Assembly: GCF_003687725.1 (NCBI RefSeq)
Contig: NZ_RDOJ01000010.1
Coordinates: 1-64,000 of the forward strand
DNA from: Faecalibacter macacae
GTDB lineage: Bacteria > Bacteroidota > Bacteroidia > Flavobacteriales > Weeksellaceae
DNA length: 64,000 nucleotides
Direction of reading: 5' to 3'
Position 1 is the first letter of the stretch, and each line of letters opens with the position of its first letter. This document shows, piece after piece, positions 18,966-28,543 of this stretch. The position numbers and the translations under genes are program-made. A model generated the notes under the pieces. The model was given only the letters and a program-made list of their open reading frames with translations. It was not told where the DNA came from and searched no databases.

Positions 18966-19349
18966 TTATAAATGAATTCCGATTCCTCCTGCTTCACAGA
19001 TTGGATTCGTATGCCAATCGGCATCATCATCAAACAATAAATCAAATTGATGTTCTTGATAAAATTCCAATTTATCTTCACCATCCGTAAAAATGATTTT
19101 CTCTTCGATTCCTAATTCTTTAGCATCTTTCAATAAATCTTCGTTTCTTCCTTCTACTTTTGGTTCCAGATTCATTCGTTTGCAATGTTCCAAATATTGT
19201 TCGTTACTGGTACGAACAGTCATAATCCAAACATCGTGACCTTTACAGATCAAACGTTTTGCTAATTGAAATAAAACATCATCTGTTAATGTATCATCAT
19301 AATCGAAAGCGACTTTCAATTTATAATTTCCTTCTTGATCTTTAAACAT
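18966..19349 (-). CDS. HAD-like phosphatase, small
   Basis: 127 residues from the ATG at 19349, which overlaps the stop of the upstream gene by one base (TAATG); a longer in-frame form would overlap that gene by 60 bases and is unlikely. KVAFDYDDTLTDD carries the HAD nucleophile pair Asp16/Asp18. VWIMTVRTSN is motif II, and the end reads FDLLFDDDADWH, a motif IV-like acidic cluster. The substrate is unknown. The TAATG overlap implies translational coupling with the DUF2891 protein, so they may act on related substrates, but that is inference. Confidence 0.8.
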   Translation of the reverse strand: MFKDQEGNYKLKVAFDYDDTLTDDVLFQLAKRLICKGHDVWIMTVRTSNEQYLEHCKRMNLEPKVEGRNEDLLKDAKELGIEEKIIFTDGEDKLEFYQEHQFDLLFDDDADWHTNPICEAGGIGIHL

Positions 19350-20413
19350 TATTTCGCTTTTAATTCTTGTTTCGTTTTCAGCGCATACAATGCAAAAGTT
19401 CCCAACCAATGGCTTCCCATATAATCATCATTTGAGATATTATTGAAAGAATAATTAAAATGATGATCTGCCCATTGATTTAAATAATTTAGTTCAGGTA
19501 ATTTATCAGCAATTTGATACAAAGCTGTTGCACGACTAAAATTTAGTCCATCTAAGTGCACCAAATGACCATCTGTACGATCTGAAACTATTCCAGGATT
19601 CAATTCAAAATTCTTTTTAAATAATTGAGGTAAAAAATCTTTTAACCATTCTTTATAATCCTCTTTTTGTTGAATTTTTGACATAATCAATGCTTCTTCT
19701 AAACAAGCAGATAAAAAATCGGAACCACTTGGCTCGAAAGCAATGTTACATTTTGTATCTTTTCCATACAAACGATTTGCATGAGTTACAATCACTTCTT
19801 CAAACGCTTTATCATTAACTGAACGTGCATATTCTATTGCCAAACTCAAACCAAAAGCTGTGTTATCATGTGTTCCGGTACGAACTGGATAAACCAATTT
19901 TGGTAAATAACCTTTGTACTTTTCAACAATCAAATCACTTAACGGTTTTAGATTTTTTGCCCAACGTTGTGCATCTGGATCTTGCCAATTATTCAATTCC
20001 ATTTGTAATTGAAGTAACCACGCCCATCCATAAGTTCGTTCAAAATTGCGATTGTTTTTATCCTCGAAAAATGCTTTTTCTACCGCTGCATTTTCAGCAG
20101 TAATCAACTCATTTAATTGATTTCTTACTTCTCTATTTTTATCCAATTCAGGAAAATCTTTCATCAATTTTACGATCGACCAAAAGCCATGTACCGAAGA
20201 ATGCCAGTCAAAACATCCATAAAATATAGGACGTAATTGTTTTGGCTTTTTCAAATCAGTATCACTTCCCAATACATTTCCTAATTTATTTGGATATTCT
20301 ATCGTGATACAATGCGTTGGTAAATCGAAAATCTTTTGAGCTTGTTCTACTTTTAACTCTTGTGCAAAAGCAGTTGAAGAAATTATAGTTGATAGGATTA
20401 AAAATCGTTTCAT
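19349..20413 (-). CDS. DUF2891 family secreted protein
   Basis: 354 residues from the ATG at 20413, where a good signal peptide begins (MKRFLILSTIISSTAFAQ). The body matches DUF2891: CFDWHSSVHGFWS near residue 68, FERTYGWAWLLQL, YPVRTGTHDNTAFGLSLA, FEPSGSDFLSACLEEA, LDGLNFSRATALY and GSHWLGTFA. The His/Trp-rich alpha-helical pattern looks like an alpha/alpha-toroid enzyme, perhaps acting on sugars, but no activity is established that I know of. It is likely periplasmic. It is coupled to the HAD-like gene downstream. Confidence 0.85.
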   Translation of the reverse strand: MKRFLILSTIISSTAFAQELKVEQAQKIFDLPTHCITIEYPNKLGNVLGSDTDLKKPKQLRPIFYGCFDWHSSVHGFWSIVKLMKDFPELDKNREVRNQLNELITAENAAVEKAFFEDKNNRNFERTYGWAWLLQLQMELNNWQDPDAQRWAKNLKPLSDLIVEKYKGYLPKLVYPVRTGTHDNTAFGLSLAIEYARSVNDKAFEEVIVTHANRLYGKDTKCNIAFEPSGSDFLSACLEEALIMSKIQQKEDYKEWLKDFLPQLFKKNFELNPGIVSDRTDGHLVHLDGLNFSRATALYQIADKLPELNYLNQWADHHFNYSFNNISNDDYMGSHWLGTFALYALKTKQELKAK

Positions 20414-20450
20414 GAAGATTGTTTTTATAAAACTAATCAATTTATTCTGT

Positions 20451-20525
20451 CAAGTTAAATTTAATTCAGCTTTTCACCATCTATCAATCTTACTGAAAGA
20501 TTCCTCGCAGGCTCGGAATGACATT
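20451..20525. repeat. Dispersed intergenic repeat copy
   Basis: TGTCAAGTTAAATTTAATTCAGC...GAAAGATTCCTCGCAGGCTCGGAATGACA. It shares the TGTCA...TGACA ends and the GATTC...CTC.GAATGACA right block with the copies at 32.8, 33.0 and 33.6 kb. Confidence 0.7.
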
Positions 20526-20566
20526 ATTATTTTGTTAAAATAGAATTATTGAGTTTCGAGAAAATT

Positions 20567-21589
20567 TTAATCTTTGAAATTTTCAAGCGCTTCTTTTGCT
20601 TGCTGACTTTGTGGAAAATTATTCACATTATATTCAAAATACTTCTTGGCTAAATCAAATTTCTTTTGTTTAACTAAATAATTTGCTACTAAATGGATAT
20701 ATGTTTCTTGTGGTTGAAAAGTGAAATTTATCTTCGATGAAAATGCTTTAAACGAATCTTCAATTAAATCGGGTTGATTTGGAACATCTTTAATATTGAT
20801 TCTATAACCATCGTACATCCAACGGATAAAATCTATGTTTCCAATCATTGGAACCGAACCGTGTTCTTCGTCTGCATATTGACGATAATTATAGCTAATT
20901 GTTTGATTATTCGATTCACTTATTAATGAATGAACAGTTTTAATGCCTCCATAATGATCTTGTAAATGTCCTACATTTTGACTTTCTCCAACTTGCGTAA
21001 TTATCAAAAATCTTTTCTTAAAATCATTCGATTTAGCATTTTGATATAACTTTATTAATTCAAAATCATTAAACCAAATACTTGGGTCGTGTGCTACATA
21101 CGCATTAAAAGTTTCAGGATAATTGTATAACGTTTTTAAAGCAAAATAACCACCTAATGAATGACCTATCAAAAATTTATAATCCAAAACTCGGTAATAA
21201 TTTTCTACAAATGGGAATAATTCAGTTTGGATAAATTCAAGAAATTTTTTATCGTTAAGATGTGTAAAATCTTTGGTGCGATCTCCATTTTTATTCGTAA
21301 TTCCGATTACAATAGATTCTGGCATTTCCTGGTAATGCCCTTTTTGAAACTTATTGACAACACTTGACACAAATGTGAAATTATCTTCGGCATCTAATAC
21401 ATAAATTACGGGATAATTTACTTTTTGAATTTTTGGATTTGAATATGATTCGGGAAGATTAATCCAAATCTCACGTTCAGTACCCAAAACTTTTGATTGG
21501 ATTTTTTGAATTTCACCAAAGGGTAATTTTTCTTGAGCGAAAGTTATTTGATTTATAAATAGGATGAATAAATAAAGTAGTTTTTTCAT
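20567..21589 (-). CDS. Secreted alpha/beta-hydrolase (IroE/Fes-like esterase)
   Basis: 340 residues from the ATG at 21589, where the signal peptide begins (ending ITFAQ); a longer TTG-started form adds six residues only. Typical esterase D/COG2819 layout: YPVIYVLDAED, the serine nucleophile in FLIGHSLGGYFALK, YVAHDPSIWF, and the catalytic His in DEEHGSVP. The last 40 residues look like a tetratricopeptide-type tail (VKQKKFDLAKKYFEYNV). Relatives hydrolyse siderophore esters or acyl esters; the substrate here is unknown. It may be cotranscribed with the genes on either side, but repeats and a terminator lie between it and the barrel gene. Confidence 0.82.
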   Translation of the reverse strand: MKKLLYLFILFINQITFAQEKLPFGEIQKIQSKVLGTEREIWINLPESYSNPKIQKVNYPVIYVLDAEDNFTFVSSVVNKFQKGHYQEMPESIVIGITNKNGDRTKDFTHLNDKKFLEFIQTELFPFVENYYRVLDYKFLIGHSLGGYFALKTLYNYPETFNAYVAHDPSIWFNDFELIKLYQNAKSNDFKKRFLIITQVGESQNVGHLQDHYGGIKTVHSLISESNNQTISYNYRQYADEEHGSVPMIGNIDFIRWMYDGYRINIKDVPNQPDLIEDSFKAFSSKINFTFQPQETYIHLVANYLVKQKKFDLAKKYFEYNVNNFPQSQQAKEALENFKD

Positions 21590-21671
21590 TGTGTTGATTT
21601 TAATCAAAAATAATTATTTAGAATTAATCTAAAGAATGATTTTAAGCATAAAAACGACGTCATCAGACATA

Positions 21672-21779
21672 AATTGTCAAGCTGAAACAAGTTAAGAATG
21701 ACTGTAAATAAAAAAACGACCTCATCAGAAGTCGTTTTTTTATTTATTTGAGATTCCTCGACGAAATCGGAATGACATG
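21672..21779. repeat. Fragments of the dispersed repeat around a terminator
   Basis: TTGTCAAGCTGAAACAAGTTAAGAATGAC on the left and GATTCCTCGACGAAATCGGAATGACA on the right, with a terminator hairpin between. Both halves belong to the repeat family seen at 8.8, 20.5 and 32-33 kb. Confidence 0.6.
21713..21741. terminator. Terminator between barrel gene and esterase gene
   Basis: AAAACGAC and GTCGTTTT flank a 10-base loop and are followed by T-rich DNA in both directions. On the minus strand it lies after the Porin_10-type gene stop. Confidence 0.7.
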
Positions 21780-21784
21780 ATTTA

Positions 21785-23740
21785 TTATGTAAAGATATTC
21801 CACTTTAAACCTAACTGGAATTTGAATGCTCGGTAAGGTACACCCGGAGCAGAAAAATATTGAGGCTCTTTAGAGAACATCGAGTTTAAATGTTCACCAC
21901 GGATATAGAATCTCATGTTTTGAACTTTAAAATTGATAAATGCATCAATAATTGGAAAATCTCCAATTTCTTGAATTTGATCTCCGTTTTGCATCATCAA
22001 TTCGTTCGTTACAGGAAAATATTGAAAAGCATTATATCCTGTAAAATAGTAACCACTTAAACCTGCTTGTAATTCTCCTTTTCCATCAAAAACTTTACCT
22101 TGCCAATAGAATGTTTCGCGTAAAATCAAATCTGGCAACGGCATAAACTCTTCGTTTTTGGTTACATTTTGATATTGTACTGTAGATACTAAATTGAAAT
22201 TTTTAGCAAACGTAAAATGATTCGTCAATTTCAATTTAAAGTAATTGATGTTATCATTTAATTGTGTAGGCAAATATTCTGCATTCGTATAAACGTAATT
22301 ATCTATATTATAAGCAGCAGCCTCTACTGTTGTATTTAATTTTTCTAAATTTAAAACTCCATATATTTTTTGCGTATTCTCTTTATTAAATTGATTAAAA
22401 TAATTAAAATCTGCAAAATAACTTTGGTTGTACATTAAATTTAAAGACGGAATATTAGATTGTGCTAAAATACCAGCAGTTAATGTATATCCTTCGATTG
22501 GTTGAATATCCAGAGCTGCATCTACATTGTATAAACCATCGTAATTGCTTCCTTGCAATAATTCTCCATTCGCACGAAGTCGTAACTTCTCATTCCAATC
22601 GAAATCAATTTTAGCAACTGCTCCAAACAAACTTTCAGACCAATCTTTTCGAATAGGATTAAATTCAATTTCTGGATTCGTATTTACTAACACATCATCA
22701 ACACCAACTTTTACATTTTGAAATTTAATTCCGGCTTCAGCTTTTAAACGATTCGTCCACTGAAAACCAGCAGTTGTTGTATTACTAAAATTAGTTGCAT
22801 ATTTTTTATCACGCGTATCGTTCCCAATCACAGGAGATGTATAAAACTCCGCAATACCTTGTTCGAAACGCATTTTTTGCTTTTCGTATGATAAAGTATT
22901 TTTTAATTGAATTGGATGATAAACAGAGGAATCCGAGGCGTTAATACGTTTTAATATTCCATAAACTCCTGTCATATGTACACGACGTGAATCAAATTCA
23001 GAACGCGAATTCTGTAAATTCATCTTAATATTTCGTACGTTAGTTAAACGACGATCATCTTGATAAATAAAATCGTTGATATCCTCTACACCTCCATTCT
23101 CTTGCGTATCTAATTTCTGCGAAGCAAAATGTCCTTGAATTGTTAATCGTTCATTCTTGGATTTGTAGTTAGATGAGAAAACTAAACTATTGTTTTTATT
23201 TCCTTCTCTTCTGAAACGACCTTCAGAGTTTAAACCACGATAATGAAATGTATAATTAAATCGAGAATTTAAGTTATGGGAAAAAGTGGTAGATAAGAAA
23301 TTCCCTTCCTTTACTCCAGCTTCGTAAATAAATTCTGTATAAGGTGTTTTTACATCAAAATAACGCACATCATTCACACCATAGTAATTGTATTTCTTCC
23401 CGAAAGGAAGCATAGAAATTACAAATGGTTTGTCTTGCACTTCTAAATCCATCACTACAGATCCACTATTCGGAAATATCATTTTACCGAATAAATCTTG
23501 TTTGATGAAATTTTGATTGTAATAATTTTTTATTGATAAAGTTGTATCAACAATTGATTGTTTAGAATTTTCTGTCCAAAACTTATAATCATCAATTTTA
23601 GTTTTGAAAATTTGAATAGAATCGTTTGTTGAATTTCCTTTTAAGGGCTTCACTATTCGAGATTCAACTAATGAATCGTTTACTTGTGCAAACGAATAAA
23701 AACTGATTCCGAATAATGTAATGAAAAAATACTTCTTCAT
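21785..23740 (-). CDS. Putative outer-membrane porin (Porin_10-type)
   Basis: 651 residues with a signal peptide (MKKYFFITLFGISFYSFAQ). About 70 residues of linker are followed by a long series of alternating amphipathic strands with many aromatic residues at strand ends. NKRINA/KRINASDSSVYHPIQLKNTLSYE and the C-terminal FQLGLKWNIFT, with a barrel-like end, match the Bacteroidota 'putative porin' family. No TonB box or plug domain is visible, so it is a porin rather than a TonB receptor. The substrate is unknown. It is preceded by the susD terminator. Confidence 0.8.
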   Translation of the reverse strand: MKKYFFITLFGISFYSFAQVNDSLVESRIVKPLKGNSTNDSIQIFKTKIDDYKFWTENSKQSIVDTTLSIKNYYNQNFIKQDLFGKMIFPNSGSVVMDLEVQDKPFVISMLPFGKKYNYYGVNDVRYFDVKTPYTEFIYEAGVKEGNFLSTTFSHNLNSRFNYTFHYRGLNSEGRFRREGNKNNSLVFSSNYKSKNERLTIQGHFASQKLDTQENGGVEDINDFIYQDDRRLTNVRNIKMNLQNSRSEFDSRRVHMTGVYGILKRINASDSSVYHPIQLKNTLSYEKQKMRFEQGIAEFYTSPVIGNDTRDKKYATNFSNTTTAGFQWTNRLKAEAGIKFQNVKVGVDDVLVNTNPEIEFNPIRKDWSESLFGAVAKIDFDWNEKLRLRANGELLQGSNYDGLYNVDAALDIQPIEGYTLTAGILAQSNIPSLNLMYNQSYFADFNYFNQFNKENTQKIYGVLNLEKLNTTVEAAAYNIDNYVYTNAEYLPTQLNDNINYFKLKLTNHFTFAKNFNLVSTVQYQNVTKNEEFMPLPDLILRETFYWQGKVFDGKGELQAGLSGYYFTGYNAFQYFPVTNELMMQNGDQIQEIGDFPIIDAFINFKVQNMRFYIRGEHLNSMFSKEPQYFSAPGVPYRAFKFQLGLKWNIFT

Positions 23741-23789
23741 AAGATTGTTATAACGTTACAAAAGTAATCTAAAATCTGAGAGAACAAAA

Positions 23790-23813
23790 AACCCACTCGC
23801 ATGGAGTGGGTTA
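23790..23813 (-). terminator. susCD operon terminator
   Basis: AACCCACTC, GCAT and GGAGTGGGTT form a 9-bp GC-rich stem followed by T-rich sequence on the minus strand, 28 bp after the SusD-like stop. Confidence 0.9.
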
Positions 23814-23840
23814 AAAATTATATAATTTTTTGAATATTGA

Positions 23841-25301
23841 TTACCAACCTGGGTATTGTTTAATCTCTGGAACTAAATCTCTTTCAGTTCTAGGAATTGG
23901 TAATACGAAAATTTTATCATTCGCATCAACATCACAACGAGCTCCACCACAGTTTGTACCTTTGTTAATAGGTAAGTTATTACGTTTTAAGTCAAAAAAT
24001 CTGTGACCTTCACCGATAAACTCTTTTTTCTTCTCTTCTAAAATACCTTGTAGTACGTTTCCTTCATTATAAGTAATTGTACTTCCTCTAGAGGCAGTAA
24101 ATTCATTTAATAAAGCGACAGCTTGACCTTGTTGTCCTGATTTTGCCATTGCTTCCATTTGTACAAATAAAGCCTCTGTCATACGGAACACCTTAACGTT
24201 CATTGTATAATTGCTAGTTACATTATTCAAAGTTGTATTACGAGGCCATTTTCTTAGCCAAACTCCTTTAGGATCATCAGAAGCTGGTGTTCCTGATGTA
24301 TTGAATAATGCTCTTCTGACATCACTAGTTTCAAAAGTATTGTAAAAAGATTGTCTTGCTAACATACTCCTGTGTGCTCCAGTATTAGAATAAAATGCAC
24401 TAATATGAGAGTTTACACCTAAATTATTAATTTGAGTTTGTTCAATTTCCCAAATTGTTTCATTTTGCTCTTCTGATTTCGCTACGTCAGTTGCTGTAAA
24501 GTAATCGTATAATTGATCAGATTGAATTCTTGAGAAATTAGCAGGAGATGAAGTCAACACTTCATTTGCTAAAGAAGCAGCTCTACTATAATCTTCAGAT
24601 CTCCCTCTTGTTAATAACACTTTAGATAAGATAAACTTAGCCGCTGTAGGTGATAAATATGTTTTAGAACCTCTGTTTAAATTTCCAATTTCAACTCCAC
24701 CTTCCTCTAAATCTTTTACAATTTGAGCATATACTTCATCAACCGTCGATCTACCAACAGTTGCCATTGGGTCTGTATACAATTCTAATTTTAATGGCAC
24801 ACCATACTCTTGATTAATACCTGATGTAGGATTTGGTGAAAACAATTGAACTAAATAAAAGTAAGCTAAACCTCTTATTATTTTAGCTTCTCCTTTCAAT
24901 TTTTTTACATTTTCAGTTTCTTCTAAATTCGTATCATTAATAACAAAATTAGCACGCTGAATTACTGTATATAAAGCTGAATATTGCCCAAATCCACTAT
25001 CTCCAATCCATGATAATGAATTCTCAGTTAAGAAATATCCATCGTTAGTAGTTGATACGAAAATGTTATCAGAAATAACATCTCCATAAATTAGAATATT
25101 AGCACCAAAGTTAGTACCTGAAGCTAGTCCAGAATACGCTCCGATAACGAAACGCTCCATTTGCTCTTCATTTTTCATTCCATTATTTGCATCAAAGATA
25201 TCTCCGATTAGCGGTCTTTCATCCAATCTCTCTTCGTCACATGAATAAAATAGCGGAACTAATGCCAATAAGGCTATTTTAAATAAATTCTTTCCTTTCA
25301 T
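23841..25301 (-). CDS. RagB/SusD family nutrient-uptake lipoprotein
   Basis: 486 residues from the ATG at 25301, which gives a proper lipoprotein signal with lipobox FYSC at Cys21. The start at 25322 would be one base from the susC-like stop and adds residues before the signal. The body shows the TPR-like SusD helices and the C-terminal family motif IRGLAYFYLVQLFSPNP ... KKKEFIGEGHRFFDLKRNN ... VLPIPRTERDL. SusD lipoproteins lid the SusC transporter and bind the substrate on the cell surface. No glycanase or sulfatase is nearby, so substrate prediction is not possible; peptides or glycans are both open. Confidence 0.95.
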   Translation of the reverse strand: MKGKNLFKIALLALVPLFYSCDEERLDERPLIGDIFDANNGMKNEEQMERFVIGAYSGLASGTNFGANILIYGDVISDNIFVSTTNDGYFLTENSLSWIGDSGFGQYSALYTVIQRANFVINDTNLEETENVKKLKGEAKIIRGLAYFYLVQLFSPNPTSGINQEYGVPLKLELYTDPMATVGRSTVDEVYAQIVKDLEEGGVEIGNLNRGSKTYLSPTAAKFILSKVLLTRGRSEDYSRAASLANEVLTSSPANFSRIQSDQLYDYFTATDVAKSEEQNETIWEIEQTQINNLGVNSHISAFYSNTGAHRSMLARQSFYNTFETSDVRRALFNTSGTPASDDPKGVWLRKWPRNTTLNNVTSNYTMNVKVFRMTEALFVQMEAMAKSGQQGQAVALLNEFTASRGSTITYNEGNVLQGILEEKKKEFIGEGHRFFDLKRNNLPINKGTNCGGARCDVDANDKIFVLPIPRTERDLVPEIKQYPGW

Positions 25302-25322
25302 AATAATAATTTTAATCGACAA

Positions 25323-28300
25323 TTAGAAATCTACTGAAATACCTAATGAAATTGACTTCATAATTGGTGAAGTATAATCATATAGACCTTTACCAGCCCA
25401 TCCACCGTAAGCATTTGAGTTTGCTTCTGGGTCAAAAGTTAAATCCTCATCAAACGTGTATAACCATAAGTTTACACCTTTTGCATATATTGTTAAGTTA
25501 TGAATACCGGTCTGCTGTTTAAATTTATCACCGAAAGAGTATGCAATTTTTGCTTCTTTTAAACGGATATGATCTCCATCTCTCATCCAACGAGAAGATA
25601 ATAATTGCGATTGAGATGTATTACCTGCAATCTGAATTGGATTTTTAGCATCCTTGTTATCAGGAGTCCAAGAATTGTACAATGCATCTGTAGTTTGATT
25701 ATAGTTTACAGAAGTACCATCACCTAACACGTAATTTTGCCACATGTTATGTACAGCATACTCGAACTGCCCCGTAAAGAATACACTTAAAGAGAATCCT
25801 TTATAAGAGAATTCATTCTTTAAACCTGCTGTATATTTAGGAAAAGGAGATACACCTTGCCAAACACGCTCTGCTTGTCCTTTATCTGTTGTCGTAGTCG
25901 TTCTTGTTCCATCAGTATAATATAAACCAGCTCCTGTCTCACGGTCTACTCCTGCCCAAGTGTAAGTATAGTACTCACCAATTTCGTGACCTACTCCTAA
26001 CGCTCTAATACCGTTACCTGACCCCGTAATAATTTGATCTGGATCTTCTGTTAACTTTTCAAGTGTATTTTTATTATATGAGAAGTTTCCATACACATTC
26101 CATCTGAAATCTTTGTTGATTGGACGAGCATTTAATGTCATCTCAACCCCTTTGTTGGAAATTTCTCCAATATTTGTTAAGTAAGATGTTGGAGATCCAT
26201 TTTGTAATGGTATTAGCCCTGAGTATATTGCATCTACTGTTTTCTTATTATATACATCAACACCAAATACTAATTTATTATCAAAAACTCCTAAATCCGC
26301 ACCAACATTCCATTGTTTCGACACCTCCCATTTTAAATCAGGATCACCAGCTGTATTGATAAATTCAGAAGAAGTACTATCTCCGTATAATCCTAAACTA
26401 GATATTGAATATGCTCTATATTGATCACCCCAGTTATCCGCGTATGGAATATTCCCGATTTCACCATAATTTGCTCTAACAGTAAAAGTAGATAAGAATT
26501 TAGGCGCAAAAGATTCTTTTAAAATATTATAGTTAGCTCCAACTGACCAGAAAACTCCAGATTTATCATTAATACCTAATGTAGAATTAGAATCTCTTCT
26601 TAACTGAGCAGAAAGTGTTACTTTATTATTGTATGTATAATTTGCACGTGAGAAATAAGAGATTTGAGTCCATTTATAGAAAGCATCTCCTGTAAAGTTC
26701 CTAACAGTACCATATGATAAATATGGTCTTGGCTCTGATAATTCAGTAACATAAGCACTATTTCTGTTGTACTTATGCTCTTGGTATTCTACCCCTGCCC
26801 ATGCCTGAACATCGTGAACATCTTTAAATAATTTACGGTAAGAAACAGAGTTTTGCCAGTTCCAGTCAAATACTCCTGTATTTGCTTTGTTAACATAACC
26901 TCCAATGTTCATACCATCTCCCATATCTGGTCCCCAATAGTTTTTCTCAGATAAACTTTGGTATTGAGCTCCAAATAATGTATAAAAGTAGAAATCTTTA
27001 GCAAATTGCCATTCTCCGTGAACAGATCCTAAATAAGTTTGGATTGTTCCTTCTAAGAAATCAGTATTTTGTAAAGCTACCGGGTTGAAATTATCATTAC
27101 CTGGTCCTAGACCTGTTTGATTATAAGATCCATCTTCATTGTAGATTGGTCTTGTTGGTGCGATAGCCCAAGATTGTAACCAAGGATTACGGAAAGCTCC
27201 ACCATCATTGACAGATGTTCTTTCAACATTTGTAAAGTTTAAGTTCATTCCAAAATTGAATTTATCTTCAATTTTATGCTCTAAAGCCGAATTAACACTT
27301 AAACGTTCAAAATTAGAATTTAATACTAATGGTTTATTCTCGTAGAATGATCCACCAATACGGAAAGAGGTATTTTCACTACCTCCTGAAGCAGAAAAAT
27401 TATACGTTCTTACAGAAGCTGTGTTTCTCATTACAGCACCTTGCCAATCTGTATCTGTAACTCCATCGTAATTTAGGTAAGTTCTGAAAGCTTGTTCAGC
27501 AGCATCTCTACTAACGTAGTTTCCTGTATTGAAATAAGCTAAACCACCCCATTGGATATATTGATTAGCATTCATCCAGTTTTGCTCATCAAATGCAATG
27601 TCCTGAATCGCCATATCTGTAGATAGATTGAATCTAGTCTTAGCTCCATATTTACCTTTTTTCGTTTTAATAACGATTACACCATTCGCTCCACGCGCTC
27701 CATATAATGCTGTTGCAGAAGCATCTTTTAATACTGTAACATCTTCAATCATATTAGGATCAATAGACGCTAATGGATTCCATGATTCCATTAAACCAGC
27801 ATTATCAGAACCTTTACCAACTACAACACCATCAATAACATAAAGTGGATTAGTTGTTCCAATGATGGAACCTACCCCACGAATAGTAATAATATTTGTT
27901 GATCCTGGATCTCCAGAGTTTGTTGAGAATACTAAACCAGCCACACGACCATTTAAAACCTCATCAATAGATGCTGTAGGTGCTAATTCGAAATCTTCCT
28001 TTTTGATGATATCATAAGCTCCAACTTTTTGTGATGCATCCATTTTTACACCACCTACAAGATTTACTGTTGATAAACTAATCTCATCAGCTTTTGATGG
28101 TGCTAATTTTATATCTCCAATTCTATTAGAAGCTACTTTAATTGTACGCTCTTCTCCATTGATATCAATGATTCTTAACGTATCACCAATATTTGCATCG
28201 ATCGTGAAAGCCCCATTTGCATCTGTTAATACTGAAGCTCCAGTTCTGTCTAAAACAACCTCAGCTTCTTCTAATGGTAAGCCACTAGAGTCTTTTACAA

Positions 28301-28379
28301 CTCCAGAAACTTGCGCATAGGCAAGACCTCCCATTAGGAATAACGATAATACGCCTAAAGACGTAATACTTTTCCTCAT
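25323..28379 (-). CDS. SusC/RagA family TonB-linked outer-membrane transporter
   Basis: 1018 residues. Signal peptide (ending LAYAQ), then an N-terminal carboxypeptidase-regulatory-like domain (VSGVVKDSSGLPLEEAEVVL, residues about 24-95). The plug domain has the SusC signature NPLYVIDGVVVG and VLKDASATALYGARGANGVI. A 22-strand barrel follows to the C-terminal ISLGISVDF. It imports large ligands with TonB energy and pairs with the SusD lipoprotein encoded 21 bp downstream. A promoter and a terminator upstream make susCD a two-gene unit. Confidence 0.96.
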   Translation of the reverse strand: MRKSITSLGVLSLFLMGGLAYAQVSGVVKDSSGLPLEEAEVVLDRTGASVLTDANGAFTIDANIGDTLRIIDINGEERTIKVASNRIGDIKLAPSKADEISLSTVNLVGGVKMDASQKVGAYDIIKKEDFELAPTASIDEVLNGRVAGLVFSTNSGDPGSTNIITIRGVGSIIGTTNPLYVIDGVVVGKGSDNAGLMESWNPLASIDPNMIEDVTVLKDASATALYGARGANGVIVIKTKKGKYGAKTRFNLSTDMAIQDIAFDEQNWMNANQYIQWGGLAYFNTGNYVSRDAAEQAFRTYLNYDGVTDTDWQGAVMRNTASVRTYNFSASGGSENTSFRIGGSFYENKPLVLNSNFERLSVNSALEHKIEDKFNFGMNLNFTNVERTSVNDGGAFRNPWLQSWAIAPTRPIYNEDGSYNQTGLGPGNDNFNPVALQNTDFLEGTIQTYLGSVHGEWQFAKDFYFYTLFGAQYQSLSEKNYWGPDMGDGMNIGGYVNKANTGVFDWNWQNSVSYRKLFKDVHDVQAWAGVEYQEHKYNRNSAYVTELSEPRPYLSYGTVRNFTGDAFYKWTQISYFSRANYTYNNKVTLSAQLRRDSNSTLGINDKSGVFWSVGANYNILKESFAPKFLSTFTVRANYGEIGNIPYADNWGDQYRAYSISSLGLYGDSTSSEFINTAGDPDLKWEVSKQWNVGADLGVFDNKLVFGVDVYNKKTVDAIYSGLIPLQNGSPTSYLTNIGEISNKGVEMTLNARPINKDFRWNVYGNFSYNKNTLEKLTEDPDQIITGSGNGIRALGVGHEIGEYYTYTWAGVDRETGAGLYYTDGTRTTTTTDKGQAERVWQGVSPFPKYTAGLKNEFSYKGFSLSVFFTGQFEYAVHNMWQNYVLGDGTSVNYNQTTDALYNSWTPDNKDAKNPIQIAGNTSQSQLLSSRWMRDGDHIRLKEAKIAYSFGDKFKQQTGIHNLTIYAKGVNLWLYTFDEDLTFDPEANSNAYGGWAGKGLYDYTSPIMKSISLGISVDF

Positions 28380-28406
28380 TTGTTAATTTTTTAGTGCTAA
28401 TTATAA

Positions 28407-28438
28407 CAAATATGTAATAAATTAACGAAAACAACAAA
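28407..28438 (-). promoter_or_regulatory. susC promoter
   Basis: On the minus strand TTTG (28435-28438), 20 bp, then CATATTTG (28407-28414), one mismatch to TAnnTTTG. Transcription would start near 28401, 22 bases before the susC-like ATG. Confidence 0.6.
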
Positions 28439-28489
28439 TGATAGGTTAAAAAATCAGAATGAAATCTTAAAATTTTAACAAATCAATAA

Positions 28490-28515
28490 AAAAAGCGCCC
28501 TTTTAAGGCGCTTTT
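28490..28515 (-). terminator. cysS terminator
   Basis: AAAAGCGCC, CTTTTA and AGGCGCTTTT form a strong stem followed by T-rich minus-strand sequence, just after the cysS stop and before the susC-like promoter. Confidence 0.88.
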
Positions 28516-28543
28516 AACTAATTATCAATACTATATATTTAAT

